This document shows positions 53,404 to 63,680 of a stretch of 64,000 bases of DNA, one piece after another; the first letter of the stretch is position 1, and each line of letters begins with the position of its first letter. The DNA lies in contig NZ_BANS01000001.1 in assembly GCF_000332995.1 (NCBI RefSeq), forward strand, positions 186,001 through 250,000, in the 5' to 3' direction. The position numbers and the translations under genes were made by a program. A model generated the notes under the pieces. The model made no database searches, was not told where the DNA came from, and saw only the letters and a program-made list of their open reading frames with translations. This stretch comes from Gordonia amicalis NBRC 100051 = JCM 11271 (lineage in GTDB: Bacteria > Actinomycetota > Actinomycetes > Mycobacteriales > Mycobacteriaceae).

Positions 53404-56172
53404 TTAACTCCGGCGTTTGTCGGCGGATTCGGGGTGCGTGAGCCGCCAGATCCGGTCCCGTGACATCGGCGTCTCGTACGGGCGGTCGTCGAGGGCACGT
53501 CGGATGGCGTTCGCCAGCGCGGGAGCGACCGGGTTGAAGGGTGACTCCGACATCGATTTGGCCCCGAACGGGCCGAGTTCGTCGGCGGTGTCGGCGAAGT
53601 AGACCTCGGTGAACGGGACGTCGGCCATCTGGGGTACACGGTAGGTGCGGAACACCTTGGTCAGCGGTGCGCCGTGGTCGTCGATCATGATCTCCTCGTA
53701 GAGGGCAGAGCCGATGCCCTGCGCCACACCGCCTTCCACCTGACCCCGACACTGTTCGGGATTCATCACGGTGCCGGCGTCGGCCGCGTGGACGGACTGC
53801 AGGATCGCGACGGTGCCGGTCTCGGTGTCCACCGCCACCCGGAAGGCCTGCACATCGAATGCGATGGAACGCATCTCGCCCCGTTCCTCGCCGGCGGCGA
53901 TGGCGCGCGGACCGTCCGGATGCAGCACCCGGTGACGGTCGTCGACCGCGTCGATCAGGTGTCGGAACCCGATCAGCCGATCGTCGGCAAGGGCGCCGTC
54001 CGAATGCATTTGGATGTGGGCGGGATCGATACCGGTGAGTCGGCTCGCAGCCCCCACGAGAATGTCGCGGAGCGCGAGGCAGGCGCCGTACACGGCCTTC
54101 CCGGCCACGGTGGTACCCGCAGAGGCGAACGCTCCGGTGTCGTGTGGGACAGCGTCGGTGTCCCCGTGCCACAACGAGACCCGGCCCGGTTCGGTCGACA
54201 GCGCGGTCGCGACGATCTGCGTGTGGACCGTCGTGGTGCCGTTGCCGAACTCACAGGTCCCGACACCGACGTGATAGTTGCCGACGGAGTCGACCGCCAC
54301 GGTGACATCCGCGAAATGACCGCGTGGGGCCATGGTGGCGATCGCGGAGATCGCCATCCCTTCGCCGACGCGCCACCGTGGTCCGGGCGGGACGACGGCA
54401 CCGTTGCCCCGCCGCAGGGCGGACTCGGCCAGGTCGAGGCATTGGTCGAGACCGTAACTGCCGTAGACCAGGTCCACCTCGGGGTCGGGACGTGCGATGA
54501 GAAGCGGATCGCCGTCGGCCACGGCATTGCGACGCCGGAGTTCGAAGGGGTCGAGGCCGAGGCGGATCGCGAGCTCGTCCATCGCGCACTCGACGGCGAA
54601 GATCACCTGCCCGAGACCGTAACCGCGGAACGCGCCCGACGGCGGGTTGTTGGTGTAGACGACCTCGGCGTCGATCCTCTTGACCGGGCAGTTGTACACC
54701 GAGACCGACTCGGCGCAGGCATGGAACATCACGCCGATCGCGTGGTTGCCATACGCACCGGTGTCCGACAACACGTCGACGCGCAGCGCGGTGAGCCGGC
54801 CGCTGTCGTCGGCCCCGAGATCCACCGTCACCCGCATCGGGTGGCGATAGGTCGTTCGCGTCATCTCGTCGGTGCGTGTCATCTCGTAGACGCAGGGACG
54901 CCCGGTGCGCAGTGTGGCGACGGCGGCGAGATCCTCGGTGAGCATCTCCTGTTTGCCGCCGAATCCGCCGCCCACGCGGCCGCTGAACACGCGGACCTTC
55001 TCGGGTGGTAGATCAAGGATCCGGGCGAGTTCGTCGCGTACGAGAAACGGGACCTGTGTGCTGGTGCGGACCACCAGACGTCCGGTGGCATCGGTCCAGG
55101 CGATCGAACCGTGGGTCTCGAGCTGTGCGTGGGAGACCCGACCGTTGCGCCATGTCCCGTGCACCGTCGTCGACGATGCCGCGAGTGCTTCGTCGACGTC
55201 ACCGCCGAAACCCTCGTGGAAGGTGGCGACGATGTTGCGTTCGGCCTCCATCACCCGGTCGTCGACGGTGCGGTCGGGATGGATGACGGGGGACCCGGGC
55301 GTGCGTGCATCCTCCGGGTCGAAGACCGCGGGCAGTTCCTCGTAGGTGACGCGGATCAGCGCCGCGGCCTGCTCGGCGACCCCCGGTGTCGAGGCGACGA
55401 CGGCGGCGACGCGCTGTCCGACGAAGCGAACGACGGGATCGAAGACGAGGGTGTCGTCGGGGTCCTCGAGCCGGTTCTGATGACGTCCGGTGGAAAACCT
55501 TGGCGTCGAGACGTTCTCGTGGGTGAGGATCACCTCGACGCCGGGGAGGGCCGAGGCGTCGGAGGTGTCGATCGCGAGGATGCGGGCGTGTGGGTGAGGC
55601 GAACCGAGTACGTGGATGTGCAGTGCGCCGTCGACCGGGACGTCGAAGGTGTACGCCTCGGTACCGGTCACCACGCGTCGCGCCGCGGGCGGATTGACCG
55701 AGGTGCCCACGCCGGCGCCGACCGCCGGACGGGGACGGGCAGGCGCCAGGGCGTTGCCGATGGCGTCCCGGATCGAACGGTAACCGGTGCAGCGGCAGAG
55801 GTTTCCCTTCATCCGCCGCGGCAGGTCACCGAGGTCGTCCGGGGTGAGCGTCGAGGCGGTGACGATCATGCCCGCGGTGCAGAACCCGCATTGGAAGCCG
55901 AAGCTGTCGACGAAGGACTGCTGCACGGGATGCAGATCGTCGGGTGTGCCGAGGCCGGCGACCGTGGTCACCGACTTCCCGGCGGCGCGCTGTGCGGGAA
56001 AGATGCACGAGTGCACGGGTTGTCCGTCGACGAGTACCGAACACGCACCGCAATCGCCTGCGTCGCAACCCTTCTTCACCTCGAAGTGGGCGTGTTCGCG
56101 GAGCAGCATCCGGAGGCACTGTCCAGCAGCGGGTTCGGCGTCGATCGTCTCGCCGTTGACCTCGAACTCCAT
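53404..56172 (-). CDS. Molybdenum hydroxylase: fused [2Fe-2S] and molybdopterin subunits (xanthine dehydrogenase family)
   Basis: 922 residues. Residues 1-155 hold two [2Fe-2S] clusters (CDAGDCGAC ... C, and CGFCTAG ... CRCTG). Residues about 165-922 are the molybdopterin domain with [10 protein letters not shown] and EGGVAQGIG, and [10 protein letters not shown] carries the probable catalytic Glu. The fusion of small and large subunits is complete, with a separate FAD gene upstream. Purine or another N-heterocycle is the likely substrate; not fixed by sequence. Confidence 0.9.
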   Translation of the reverse strand: MEFEVNGETIDAEPAAGQCLRMLLREHAHFEVKKGCDAGDCGACSVLVDGQPVHSCIFPAQRAAGKSVTTVAGLGTPDDLHPVQQSFVDSFGFQCGFCTAGMIVTASTLTPDDLGDLPRRMKGNLCRCTGYRSIRDAIGNALAPARPRPAVGAGVGTSVNPPAARRVVTGTEAYTFDVPVDGALHIHVLGSPHPHARILAIDTSDASALPGVEVILTHENVSTPRFSTGRHQNRLEDPDDTLVFDPVVRFVGQRVAAVVASTPGVAEQAAALIRVTYEELPAVFDPEDARTPGSPVIHPDRTVDDRVMEAERNIVATFHEGFGGDVDEALAASSTTVHGTWRNGRVSHAQLETHGSIAWTDATGRLVVRTSTQVPFLVRDELARILDLPPEKVRVFSGRVGGGFGGKQEMLTEDLAAVATLRTGRPCVYEMTRTDEMTRTTYRHPMRVTVDLGADDSGRLTALRVDVLSDTGAYGNHAIGVMFHACAESVSVYNCPVKRIDAEVVYTNNPPSGAFRGYGLGQVIFAVECAMDELAIRLGLDPFELRRRNAVADGDPLLIARPDPEVDLVYGSYGLDQCLDLAESALRRGNGAVVPPGPRWRVGEGMAISAIATMAPRGHFADVTVAVDSVGNYHVGVGTCEFGNGTTTVHTQIVATALSTEPGRVSLWHGDTDAVPHDTGAFASAGTTVAGKAVYGACLALRDILVGAASRLTGIDPAHIQMHSDGALADDRLIGFRHLIDAVDDRHRVLHPDGPRAIAAGEERGEMRSIAFDVQAFRVAVDTETGTVAILQSVHAADAGTVMNPEQCRGQVEGGVAQGIGSALYEEIMIDDHGAPLTKVFRTYRVPQMADVPFTEVYFADTADELGPFGAKSMSESPFNPVAPALANAIRRALDDRPYETPMSRDRIWRLTHPESADKRRS

Positions 56173-56176
56173 CGTT

Positions 56177-56989
56177 CTACCCCGTCCCGGTGAGCTCGAG
56201 GCGGATCTCCTCGGCGAGGGCCGCCGACACCCCGCGCCGCCAGTCGGCGGACCCGAGCGGATCGGTGTAGTAGCCGGGGGCGGTGGTGATGTCGTGATGC
56301 AGCCGGTCCGCGGTCGGCGGACGGGGATACCGCAGAACCGTGGGCCACTCCGTTGCGGCCGTGATCCCGAAGACCGTGGTGGCGTCGGGGTCGATGCGGC
56401 CGGTCACGACGGCCCCGGAGCGTCCCAGGTCGGCGAGGGCGATCTTTCGGAACCCGGTCACCGCGGCCAGTGCGTGCGCCGGGAAGTCGATGGCGCGGAG
56501 GACTTCCCCGGGGCCCAGGAGGTTGATGCCGTTGCCGATCACCAGTTCGGCGACCGGCACACACCGGTCGGCACCGTCGGGATTCCAGATGAGCGCCGTG
56601 GCGTCGAGTGCGACGGCCAGTGACACCATCGACGCCGCCGCGAAGGACCGGCAGATGTTGCCGCCGACCGTGGCCATGTTCCAGATCTTGAACGACGCGA
56701 GAAGGGCGTTCGCGCACTGGGCGAAGAGGGGATGGGCACGGAAGCCGGGGCGTGGCGGCAGTGCGACCAGCTCCGCGATGGTGCAGGTGGCGCCGATGCG
56801 GAGACCGCCGTCGGGCAGGTCTTCGACCGATTCCCAACCCATTTCGCTGAGGTCGATGAGACCGGTGGTGGCCGGCTGGGGTTCGGAGAAGACCCAGGTT
56901 CCCCCGGCGACGAGTTGTTCGCCGGGGCCCGCGAACACGTCGCCCCGAGAACGCGCGAATCGGTACTGGGTGACGGCGGTGAGATCCAT
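56177..56989 (-). CDS. FAD-binding subunit of the molybdenum hydroxylase
   Basis: 270 residues from ATG at 56989. CO-dehydrogenase flavoprotein/XdhB fold: [12 protein letters not shown] for [30 protein letters not shown] (second flavin loop) and a C-terminal domain. Passes electrons from the iron-sulfur clusters to NAD or another acceptor. The open frame extends 43 codons upstream, but the ATG at 56989 overlaps the preceding stop. Four bases separate it from the fused subunit. Confidence 0.9.
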   Translation of the reverse strand: MDLTAVTQYRFARSRGDVFAGPGEQLVAGGTWVFSEPQPATTGLIDLSEMGWESVEDLPDGGLRIGATCTIAELVALPPRPGFRAHPLFAQCANALLASFKIWNMATVGGNICRSFAAASMVSLAVALDATALIWNPDGADRCVPVAELVIGNGINLLGPGEVLRAIDFPAHALAAVTGFRKIALADLGRSGAVVTGRIDPDATTVFGITAATEWPTVLRYPRPPTADRLHHDITTAPGYYTDPLGSADWRRGVSAALAEEIRLELTGTG

Positions 56990-57225
56990 CAGTGTGCCTT
57001 GTCGAGAAGGCGGCGGAGCTGCGTCGCGACCGCGGTGGTCAGGTCCCACAGTACGAGGTCGGTGAACTCGCCGGGTTCGATCGACGCGATTCGACGACGC
57101 GGTGCCGACCACATGCACCGCTCGGCGCCGGGCCCGACCCGGCCGGCCGATTCCATGTGGTCCGGTGGGGCGCAGCCGAAAGATTCGGCGTCGTAGGCGT
57201 TCTCGATGAGCGTCGCAGGGGGCAC
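56989..57225 (-). pseudogene. Short ORF with amidohydrolase-like ends (possible deaminase remnant)
   Basis: 78 codons, GTG start, stop overlapping the FAD-subunit ATG (ATGA). The beginning TLIENAY resembles the N-terminus, and SIEPGEFTDLVLWDLT the C-terminal segment, of imidazolonepropionase/8-oxoguanine deaminase-type amidohydrolases, with nothing of the catalytic barrel between. Deaminases of this kind commonly accompany xanthine dehydrogenase operons. An internally deleted remnant is the best reading; a genuine small protein or chance resemblance are alternatives. Confidence 0.45.
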
Positions 57226-57308
57226 GGCGTCACGCTACGTGGATCGGCCCGGCCGCGCATCTCGATGACCGGCGACGTCGGCGACGTCAGGTTCGGCGAG
57301 GTCCGGTG

Positions 57309-58838
57309 TCACACGGGGGTTTCGGTGAGTCCGCGCCGCCCCGGGATGGCCATCGCGACCACCGACGCCACGACACAGGCGGTCAGCGCGATACCGGACG
57401 CCCACAGATAGCCTTCGCTGGCCGGGACCGAGATCACACCTCCGTCGGGATCGGTGCCATCGGGTCCGGTGACCGTGATCATCGACCAGGTGAGGAGCAT
57501 GCCGACGACGGCCGAGGCGGTCGAGGTGCCGATGATGCGCATGAGGGCGTTGACGCCGTTCGACTCACCGGTCTGCTCGATGCTCACCGACTGCATGATG
57601 AGTGCGGGCATCGCCGAGTAGGCGATTCCCAGTCCGGCGCCGATGCAGCAGGCGATCACCAGCATGTGGACCCAGGTCAGGGCCCACGGGCCCGCGAGTC
57701 CGACGATGAAGACGACGTATCCGATGCCGATCACCGCGCCGCCGAGGGCGAGTGACACCCGCGCGCCGAGTGCGGCGTTGATGCGACCGCTGAGGTTGGA
57801 CAGCGCGAACATGACCAGGCCGCTCGGGGCGAGGATCAGACTCGCGTGGACCATGTCGTAGCCGAAGCCGTTGGGACTGCTGGTGGGTGCCATGAGCAGC
57901 TGGATCGGGATGAGCTGCATGGCGTAGAAGGCGAAACCGGTGGCGATCGACGCCAGGTTGGTCAGGAGCAGGGGACGCTCGCCGAGGATGCGGAGATCGA
58001 TCAGCGGGTTCGGGCGTCGCAGTTCGACCGCGGACCAGACACCGAGGAGCACGACGAACCCGCCGAAGCAGCCGAGGGTGAGCGGGGCGGCCCAACCCCA
58101 CACCGCGCCCTTCGACAGCGGCAGGAGGAGGCAGACCAGGACCCCGGCCAGGCCGAGCGCGCCGAGGAGATCGAATCGTCCACCGGATGCGGAGGAGCTC
58201 TTGGGGACCGTCAACACGACGCCGACGGCCGCCAGGGCGGCGGCGGCGCCACACGACCAGAACAGGGCGTGCCAGCTGACGTGCTGGGCGATGGCCGCGG
58301 CGAACGGAAGTCCGAGCGCGCCGCCGATCCCGAGCGAGGCGCTCATCGTGCCGACCGCCGAGCCGAGGTAGCGGGCCGGGACGATGTCGCGCATGACGCT
58401 GATGCCCAGTGCGATGATGCCGAATCCGAGGCCCTGGAGACCGCGCCCCAGGATGAAGAGCGGCAGTGAGGTGGACAGGGCGCAGGTGATCGAACCGACC
58501 GCGACGAATCCGAGGCTGGCGAGGATCGCGAGCCGTTTGCCGTACATGTCGCCGATGCGGCCGCCGATCGGGGTCGCGACGGCTCCCACCAACAGGGTGA
58601 TGGTGATGGCCCAGGTGGTGTTGGACGCGTCGGCGTTCAGAAGGGTCGGGAGTTGGGGGATCAGCGGGACGATGATCGTCTGCATCAGGGCGACGACGAT
58701 GCCTGCCAGGCAGAGCACCGTGACCGCGGCACGGGGGTGGACGTGTCCGTCGGTGGCGTCGAGCGGAGGGCGGATGTCCGACGAGGTGTGCGGGTCTTCT
58801 TCGCCCTGCGATCCGTTGGTCTCGGTCCTGCTGGTCAC
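57309..58838 (-). CDS. MFS transporter, DHA2/EmrB type (14 TM)
   Basis: 509 residues with about 14 membrane helices. Family motif A-like GGRIGDMYGKR after helix 2, RGLQGLGFG, and motif C-like helix 5 (ASLGIGGALGLP). Proton-driven multidrug or metabolite exporter. GTG start; TACAAT upstream is a reasonable -10. It is 83 bp upstream of the short amidohydrolase-like ORF on the same strand and could be transcribed with the molybdenum hydroxylase genes. Confidence 0.88.
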   Translation of the reverse strand: MTSRTETNGSQGEEDPHTSSDIRPPLDATDGHVHPRAAVTVLCLAGIVVALMQTIIVPLIPQLPTLLNADASNTTWAITITLLVGAVATPIGGRIGDMYGKRLAILASLGFVAVGSITCALSTSLPLFILGRGLQGLGFGIIALGISVMRDIVPARYLGSAVGTMSASLGIGGALGLPFAAAIAQHVSWHALFWSCGAAAALAAVGVVLTVPKSSSASGGRFDLLGALGLAGVLVCLLLPLSKGAVWGWAAPLTLGCFGGFVVLLGVWSAVELRRPNPLIDLRILGERPLLLTNLASIATGFAFYAMQLIPIQLLMAPTSSPNGFGYDMVHASLILAPSGLVMFALSNLSGRINAALGARVSLALGGAVIGIGYVVFIVGLAGPWALTWVHMLVIACCIGAGLGIAYSAMPALIMQSVSIEQTGESNGVNALMRIIGTSTASAVVGMLLTWSMITVTGPDGTDPDGGVISVPASEGYLWASGIALTACVVASVVAMAIPGRRGLTETPV

Positions 58839-58956
58839 TCGCTCGTCCGACCCATTGTATTCATGCGTCGTTCACACCTCCGAAAGGTCAGACTATCCCG
58901 GCCCGGTCGCGGGAGAACGTTTGCGTCCCGGCCCGAGACGTCCGGAGGGAACGGTC

Positions 58957-59733
58957 TCAGCGTGCGATCAGGGCCGCGCCCGACACGGGTTCGGGCCAGC
59001 GGGGCGTCACGCCGTCGCCGGAGGAGATGCCGCGCGCCCGCCGCATCACCCAGGGGCCGAGGAAGGTGCGCGCCCATTCGGCGTTCTGTCGACGCTGCTC
59101 GCGGCGGGTCAGCTCGGCCGCGGCCTCGAGTTCGACGGGGGTGATGTCGTGGCCGACACCGAGGAGGTCCAGAACCTCGGCGGCCATGCGGGTGTGGCCC
59201 AGAGGCGACATGTGCAGGCGGTCGGTGTCCCACATCCGGTAGTCGTCGTAGCCCTTGAGTCGCCGGTAGTCGAAGACGACGACGTCGTGCCGCTCGGCGA
59301 CCTCGCGGAGCAGTTCGTTGTAGATGGCGATGCGACCGCGCAGCGTGCGGAGGACCGGGGCCCAGCCCGTGTCGTAGGCGGTGAAGACGACGACCGTGGC
59401 GCCGGTGGCGACCAGCTTGCCGAGAGCGGCGTCGTATCGGGCCATCAGCGCGTCGAGGTCGATCGACGGCCGCGTGATGTCGTTGCCGCCGGCGTAGAGG
59501 GTGATGAGGTCGGGGTTCATGGCGACCGCCGCGTCGAGCTGCTCGGCGATCACGGCGTCGAGCAGCCGGCCGCGGATCGCCAGGTTCGCGTAGCTGAAGT
59601 CCTCGTTACGGGCGGCGAGTTGTTCGGCGACGCGGTCGGCCCAGCCGCGCAGGCCGTTCGGTCGGGCCGGGTCCGTGTCGCCGACACCCTCGGTGAAGGA
59701 ATCCCCGAGCGCGACGAAGCGTGTGAAGCCCAC
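58957..59733 (-). CDS. SGNH/GDSL-family hydrolase
   Basis: 258 residues. Block I ALGDSFTEG with nucleophile Ser12, the oxyanion-hole Gly/Asn in YAGGNDI, and the catalytic Asp/His in DRLHMSPLGH are intact. No signal peptide, so it acts in the cytoplasm as an esterase or deacylase on an unknown substrate. A monocistronic position with a 450-base gap upstream. Confidence 0.9.
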   Translation of the reverse strand: MGFTRFVALGDSFTEGVGDTDPARPNGLRGWADRVAEQLAARNEDFSYANLAIRGRLLDAVIAEQLDAAVAMNPDLITLYAGGNDITRPSIDLDALMARYDAALGKLVATGATVVVFTAYDTGWAPVLRTLRGRIAIYNELLREVAERHDVVVFDYRRLKGYDDYRMWDTDRLHMSPLGHTRMAAEVLDLLGVGHDITPVELEAAAELTRREQRRQNAEWARTFLGPWVMRRARGISSGDGVTPRWPEPVSGAALIAR

Positions 59734-60199
59734 GATGTTGACCCTCCTGGTCGGCGGTGACGAATGCCGGTGACGAACGGCGACGGCGAATCCGGAGTCG
59801 ACGCTAGTTGTGCCGGGCCTGCCGAACCAAAGTCTGCGGCGTGCGTCACTGACCGAGGCGAGTGCTCGGGTTGCGCGATTCGGATCGATTTATTCGTAAT
59901 CCGGATACTGTGCGGCAACAATTCTCGACAGAGCGATCGGTCGGTTTTCGGGCATATTCCGCGCTGGTGATCTCTCACCGTGCCAACCTGCGGTGAGAGC
60001 ATTCCACAACCCCCGTGCAATCTCTCCCGGTTATGTTGTCCGGCAGTCTGTTTCGGTACTCGTCGGGGAGGTGTCGCGGGATGCTCGGGGTGGGTTGTGT
60101 TGTGAGTAGGATCACGTGATGTACTGCACAGGTCCGTCGAGTGAACGGACCCGAGATAACTCGATAAAAATGTCGCAGCGGGAGAAAAGGGAACACCCG
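59734..60199. other. Non-coding gap upstream of pyruvate carboxylase
   Basis: 466 bases between divergent genes. It has an AT-richer stretch (about 59875-59910) that could hold promoters, and a seven-base hairpin GGTCCGT/ACGGACC (60131-60151) followed by A-rich sequence just before pyc. No tRNA, gene or clear regulator site is seen. Confidence 0.4.
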
Positions 60200-63100
60200 A
60201 TGTTCGAGAAGGTTCTGGTTGCCAACCGGGGTGAGATCGCGATCCGTGCGTTCCGCGCCGCCTACGAGCTGGGTGCGCGCACGGTCGCGGTGTTCCCGTA
60301 TGAGGACCGCAACTCGGTGCATCGCCTGAAGGCCGACGAGTCGTATCAGATCGGTCTGCCGGGCCATCCGGTGCGGGCGTACCTGTCGGTCGACGAAGTG
60401 GTGTCCGCGGCAGTGCGCTGTGGCGCCGATGCGATCTATCCCGGCTACGGCTTCCTGTCGGAGAACCAGGGTCTCGCGGCTGCGTGTGCCGAGGCCGGCA
60501 TCACCTTCGTCGGACCCAGCGCCGACATCCTGGAGATGACCGGCAACAAGGCCACCGCGGTGGCCGCGGCGAAGGCCGCGGGCATTCCGGTGCTGGCGTC
60601 CTCGGCGCCGTCGTCGGATCTCGACGAGCTGCTCGCCGCTGCCGAGGACATGCAGTTCCCGGTGTTCGTGAAGGCGGTCGCCGGTGGTGGCGGTCGCGGT
60701 ATGCGGCGTGTCGACGATCGTGCCGACCTGGCCGAGTCGATCGCCGCGGCATCGCGCGAGGCGGAATCCGCGTTCGGTGACGCCACGGTGTTCCTGGAGC
60801 AGGCCGTGGTCAACCCGCGCCACATCGAGGTGCAGATCCTCGCCGACAACCACGGCAACGTGATCCACCTCTACGAGCGCGACTGCAGTCTGCAGCGCCG
60901 CCATCAGAAGGTCATCGAGCTCGCGCCGGCACCCAACCTCTCCGACGAGCTGCGGGAGAAGATCTGCGCCGACGCCGTGGCCTTCGCCCGCCACATCGGT
61001 TACACCTGTGCGGGCACCGTCGAGTTCCTCCTCGACGAGCAGGGACGCCACGTGTTCATCGAGATGAACCCGCGTATCCAGGTCGAGCACACCGTGACCG
61101 AGGAGATCACCGACGTCGACCTGGTGAGTTCGCAGCTGCGCATCGCGGCGGGGGAGTCCCTGGACGATCTCGGGTTGTCGCAGGAGTCCATCCGCATTCG
61201 CGGTGCCGCGCTGCAGTGCCGCATCACCACCGAGGATCCGTCCAACGGCTTCCGTCCCGATGTGGGTCGCATCACCGCCTACCGCAGCCCGGGTGGCGCG
61301 GGTGTGCGCCTCGACGGTGGCGCCAACCTGGGCGCCGAGGTGAGCGGGCACTTCGACTCGATGCTGGTCAAGTTGACCTGTCGAGGAAGAGATTTCCCGA
61401 CCGCGGTGCGTCGTGCGCGGCGTGCGGTGGCCGAGTTCCGCATCCGCGGTGTGGCGACCAACATCCCGTTCCTGCAGGCCGTGCTCGACGATCCGGACTT
61501 CCGCGCCGGTCGGGTCACGACATCGTTCATCGACGAGCGCCCGGAATTGCTGACCTCGCGGTCGTCGGCGGACCGCGGCACCAAGATCATCTCGTACCTG
61601 GCCGACGTGACGGTCAACAAGCCGCACGGGGAGCGTCCGACGACGGTGTACCCGCGGGACAAGCTGCCCACCGTCGAGCGCTCGGTGCTCGCGTCGCCGC
61701 CCGACGGTTCGCGTCAGCGTCTTCTGCAGCTCGGACCCGAGGGCTTCGCCCGCGACCTGCGGGAGAATCCGCGTCTCGGTATCACCGACACGACCTTCCG
61801 TGACGCGCATCAGTCGCTGCTGGCGACGCGCGTGCGCACCACCGGTCTGGTCAACGTCGCACCGTATGTCGCGGCGCTGACTCCTGAGTTGTTGTCGGTG
61901 GAGTGCTGGGGCGGCGCAACCTACGACGTGGCCCTTCGCTTCCTGAAGGAAGATCCGTGGGATCGGCTGGCGCAGTTGCGGGAAGCGATCCCGAACATCT
62001 GTCTGCAGATGCTCCTGCGGGGTGCCAACACCGTCGGGTACACGCCGTACCCGACGAAGGTCACCACCGCGTTCGTCTCCGAGGCGACCGATGTGGGTAT
62101 CGACATCTTCCGGATCTTCGACGCGCTCAACAACATCGATGCGATGCGCCCGGCGATCGACGCGGTCCGCGAGACGGGGACCGCGGTGGCCGAGGTGGCG
62201 ATGAGCTACACGGGCGACCTGTCGTCGCCGTCGGAGGATCTCTACACCCTCGACTACTACCTGCGTCTGGCCGAGCAGATCGTCGAGGCCGGTGCCCATG
62301 TGCTGGCCATCAAGGACATGGCCGGTCTGTTGCGCGCGCCGGCGGCGACCACGCTGGTCTCGGCCTTGCGCAAGAACTTCGACCTGCCGATCCATGTGCA
62401 CACCCACGACACCCCGGGTGGTCAGCTCGCGACCTACATGGCGGCCTGGCAGGCCGGCGCGGACGCGGTGGACGGTGCGAGTGCGGCGCTGGCCGGCACC
62501 ACCAGTCAGCCGCCGTTGTCGGCGATCGTGGCCGCGACTGCGAACACAGACCGCGACAGCGGTCTGGACCTGGCCCGGGTCTGTGATCTCGAGCCGTACT
62601 GGGAGGCGCTGCGAAAGGTGTACGCGCCGTTCGAATCCGGTCTGCCGGCTCCGACCGGTCGCGTGTACTCGCACGAGATCCCCGGCGGTCAGTTGTCGAA
62701 CCTGCGGCAGCAGGCCATCTCGCTGGGGCTGGGCAACCGCTTCGAGGCCGTCGAGCAGGCCTATGCCGCCGCCGACTCGATGCTGGGCCGTCTGGTCAAG
62801 GTGACGCCGTCGTCGAAGGTCGTCGGTGACCTGGCCCTGGCGCTGGTGGGTCGCGGGATCACCGCGTCGGACTTCGCCGCCGACCCGAGTTCCTACGACA
62901 TCCCCGATTCGGTGATCGGGTTCCTGCGTGGCGAACTCGGTGACCCGCCCGGTGGATGGCCGGAGCCGTTGCGCACCCTGGCGCTGCAGGGCCGCGCACC
63001 CGCGCCGGAGATGGCGACGCTGACGACCGACGACGAGGCGATCCTGGACAAGCCCGGCCGCGATCGTCAGGTCCGGCTCAACCACCTGCTGTTCCCCGGT

Positions 63101-63589
63101 CCCACAAAGGAGTTCGAGGAGCACTACGAGACCTACGGCGACACCTCGCGGTTGTCGGCGAATCAGTTCTTCTACGGCCTGCGGTACGGCGAGGAACATC
63201 GCGTCTCGCTCGAGCCGGGTGTGGAGTTGATGATCGGTCTCGAGGCGATCAGCGAGCCGGACGAGAAGGGCATGCGCACGGTGATGTGTGTGCTCAACGG
63301 TCAGCTTCGCCCGATTGCGGTGCGCGACCACAGCATCGACTCCGCCGTCGCCGCCGCCGAGAAGGCCGATCGCTCCAACCCGAAGCACATCGCGGCGCCG
63401 TTCGCCGGGGTCGTGTCCCTGTCGGTCGACGAGGGTGACGAGGTCGCCGCAGGCGCAACGATCGGCACCATCGAGGCGATGAAGATGGAAGCTGCCATCA
63501 CCGCACCGGTCGGCGGCAAGGTCTCTCGGGTCGCGGTCGGCCCGGTCACCCAGGTCTCGCCGGGTGATCTGCTCATCGAGCTCAGCTGA
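60200..63589 (+). CDS. pyc: Pyruvate carboxylase
   Basis: 1129 residues. Biotin carboxylase domain (1-450; GGGGRGM ATP grasp loop, EMNPRIQVEH), carboxyltransferase barrel (about 520-800; TFRDAHQSL and the ECWGGATYD, HTHDT metal sites) and a biotinyl domain at the C-terminus with EAMKMEA. Makes oxaloacetate from pyruvate. Two upstream in-frame ATGs exist; 60200 gives MFEKVLVANRGEIA as in homologues, with AAGGGA upstream. Full length, monocistronic, followed by a strong terminator. Confidence 0.96.
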   Translation: MFEKVLVANRGEIAIRAFRAAYELGARTVAVFPYEDRNSVHRLKADESYQIGLPGHPVRAYLSVDEVVSAAVRCGADAIYPGYGFLSENQGLAAACAEAGITFVGPSADILEMTGNKATAVAAAKAAGIPVLASSAPSSDLDELLAAAEDMQFPVFVKAVAGGGGRGMRRVDDRADLAESIAAASREAESAFGDATVFLEQAVVNPRHIEVQILADNHGNVIHLYERDCSLQRRHQKVIELAPAPNLSDELREKICADAVAFARHIGYTCAGTVEFLLDEQGRHVFIEMNPRIQVEHTVTEEITDVDLVSSQLRIAAGESLDDLGLSQESIRIRGAALQCRITTEDPSNGFRPDVGRITAYRSPGGAGVRLDGGANLGAEVSGHFDSMLVKLTCRGRDFPTAVRRARRAVAEFRIRGVATNIPFLQAVLDDPDFRAGRVTTSFIDERPELLTSRSSADRGTKIISYLADVTVNKPHGERPTTVYPRDKLPTVERSVLASPPDGSRQRLLQLGPEGFARDLRENPRLGITDTTFRDAHQSLLATRVRTTGLVNVAPYVAALTPELLSVECWGGATYDVALRFLKEDPWDRLAQLREAIPNICLQMLLRGANTVGYTPYPTKVTTAFVSEATDVGIDIFRIFDALNNIDAMRPAIDAVRETGTAVAEVAMSYTGDLSSPSEDLYTLDYYLRLAEQIVEAGAHVLAIKDMAGLLRAPAATTLVSALRKNFDLPIHVHTHDTPGGQLATYMAAWQAGADAVDGASAALAGTTSQPPLSAIVAATANTDRDSGLDLARVCDLEPYWEALRKVYAPFESGLPAPTGRVYSHEIPGGQLSNLRQQAISLGLGNRFEAVEQAYAAADSMLGRLVKVTPSSKVVGDLALALVGRGITASDFAADPSSYDIPDSVIGFLRGELGDPPGGWPEPLRTLALQGRAPAPEMATLTTDDEAILDKPGRDRQVRLNHLLFPGPTKEFEEHYETYGDTSRLSANQFFYGLRYGEEHRVSLEPGVELMIGLEAISEPDEKGMRTVMCVLNGQLRPIAVRDHSIDSAVAAAEKADRSNPKHIAAPFAGVVSLSVDEGDEVAAGATIGTIEAMKMEAAITAPVGGKVSRVAVGPVTQVSPGDLLIELS

Positions 63590-63618
63590 TCTCGGCTTCC
63601 TCCGGGGTCTCGCTCACA

Positions 63619-63663
63619 GGTTCCGTTCCCGCTCACCCGATCTTGGTGAGCGGGAACGGAACC
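63619..63663. terminator. Strong hairpin between pyc and the convergent kinase gene
   Basis: A perfect 19-bp stem, GGTTCCGTTCCCGCTCACC pairing with 63645-63663 around a seven-base loop. Located 30 bp after the pyc stop and 18 bp beyond the other gene's stop; it can serve both. Confidence 0.75.
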
Positions 63664-63680
63664 CGTGCGCGGCAGCACTT

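Noticed and set aside
59975-63388. 1137-codon open frame opposite pyc
   Set aside because: It is antisense to an unambiguous pyruvate carboxylase and its translation is Arg/Val/Asp-rich without any domain; such frames arise from the GC-biased third positions.
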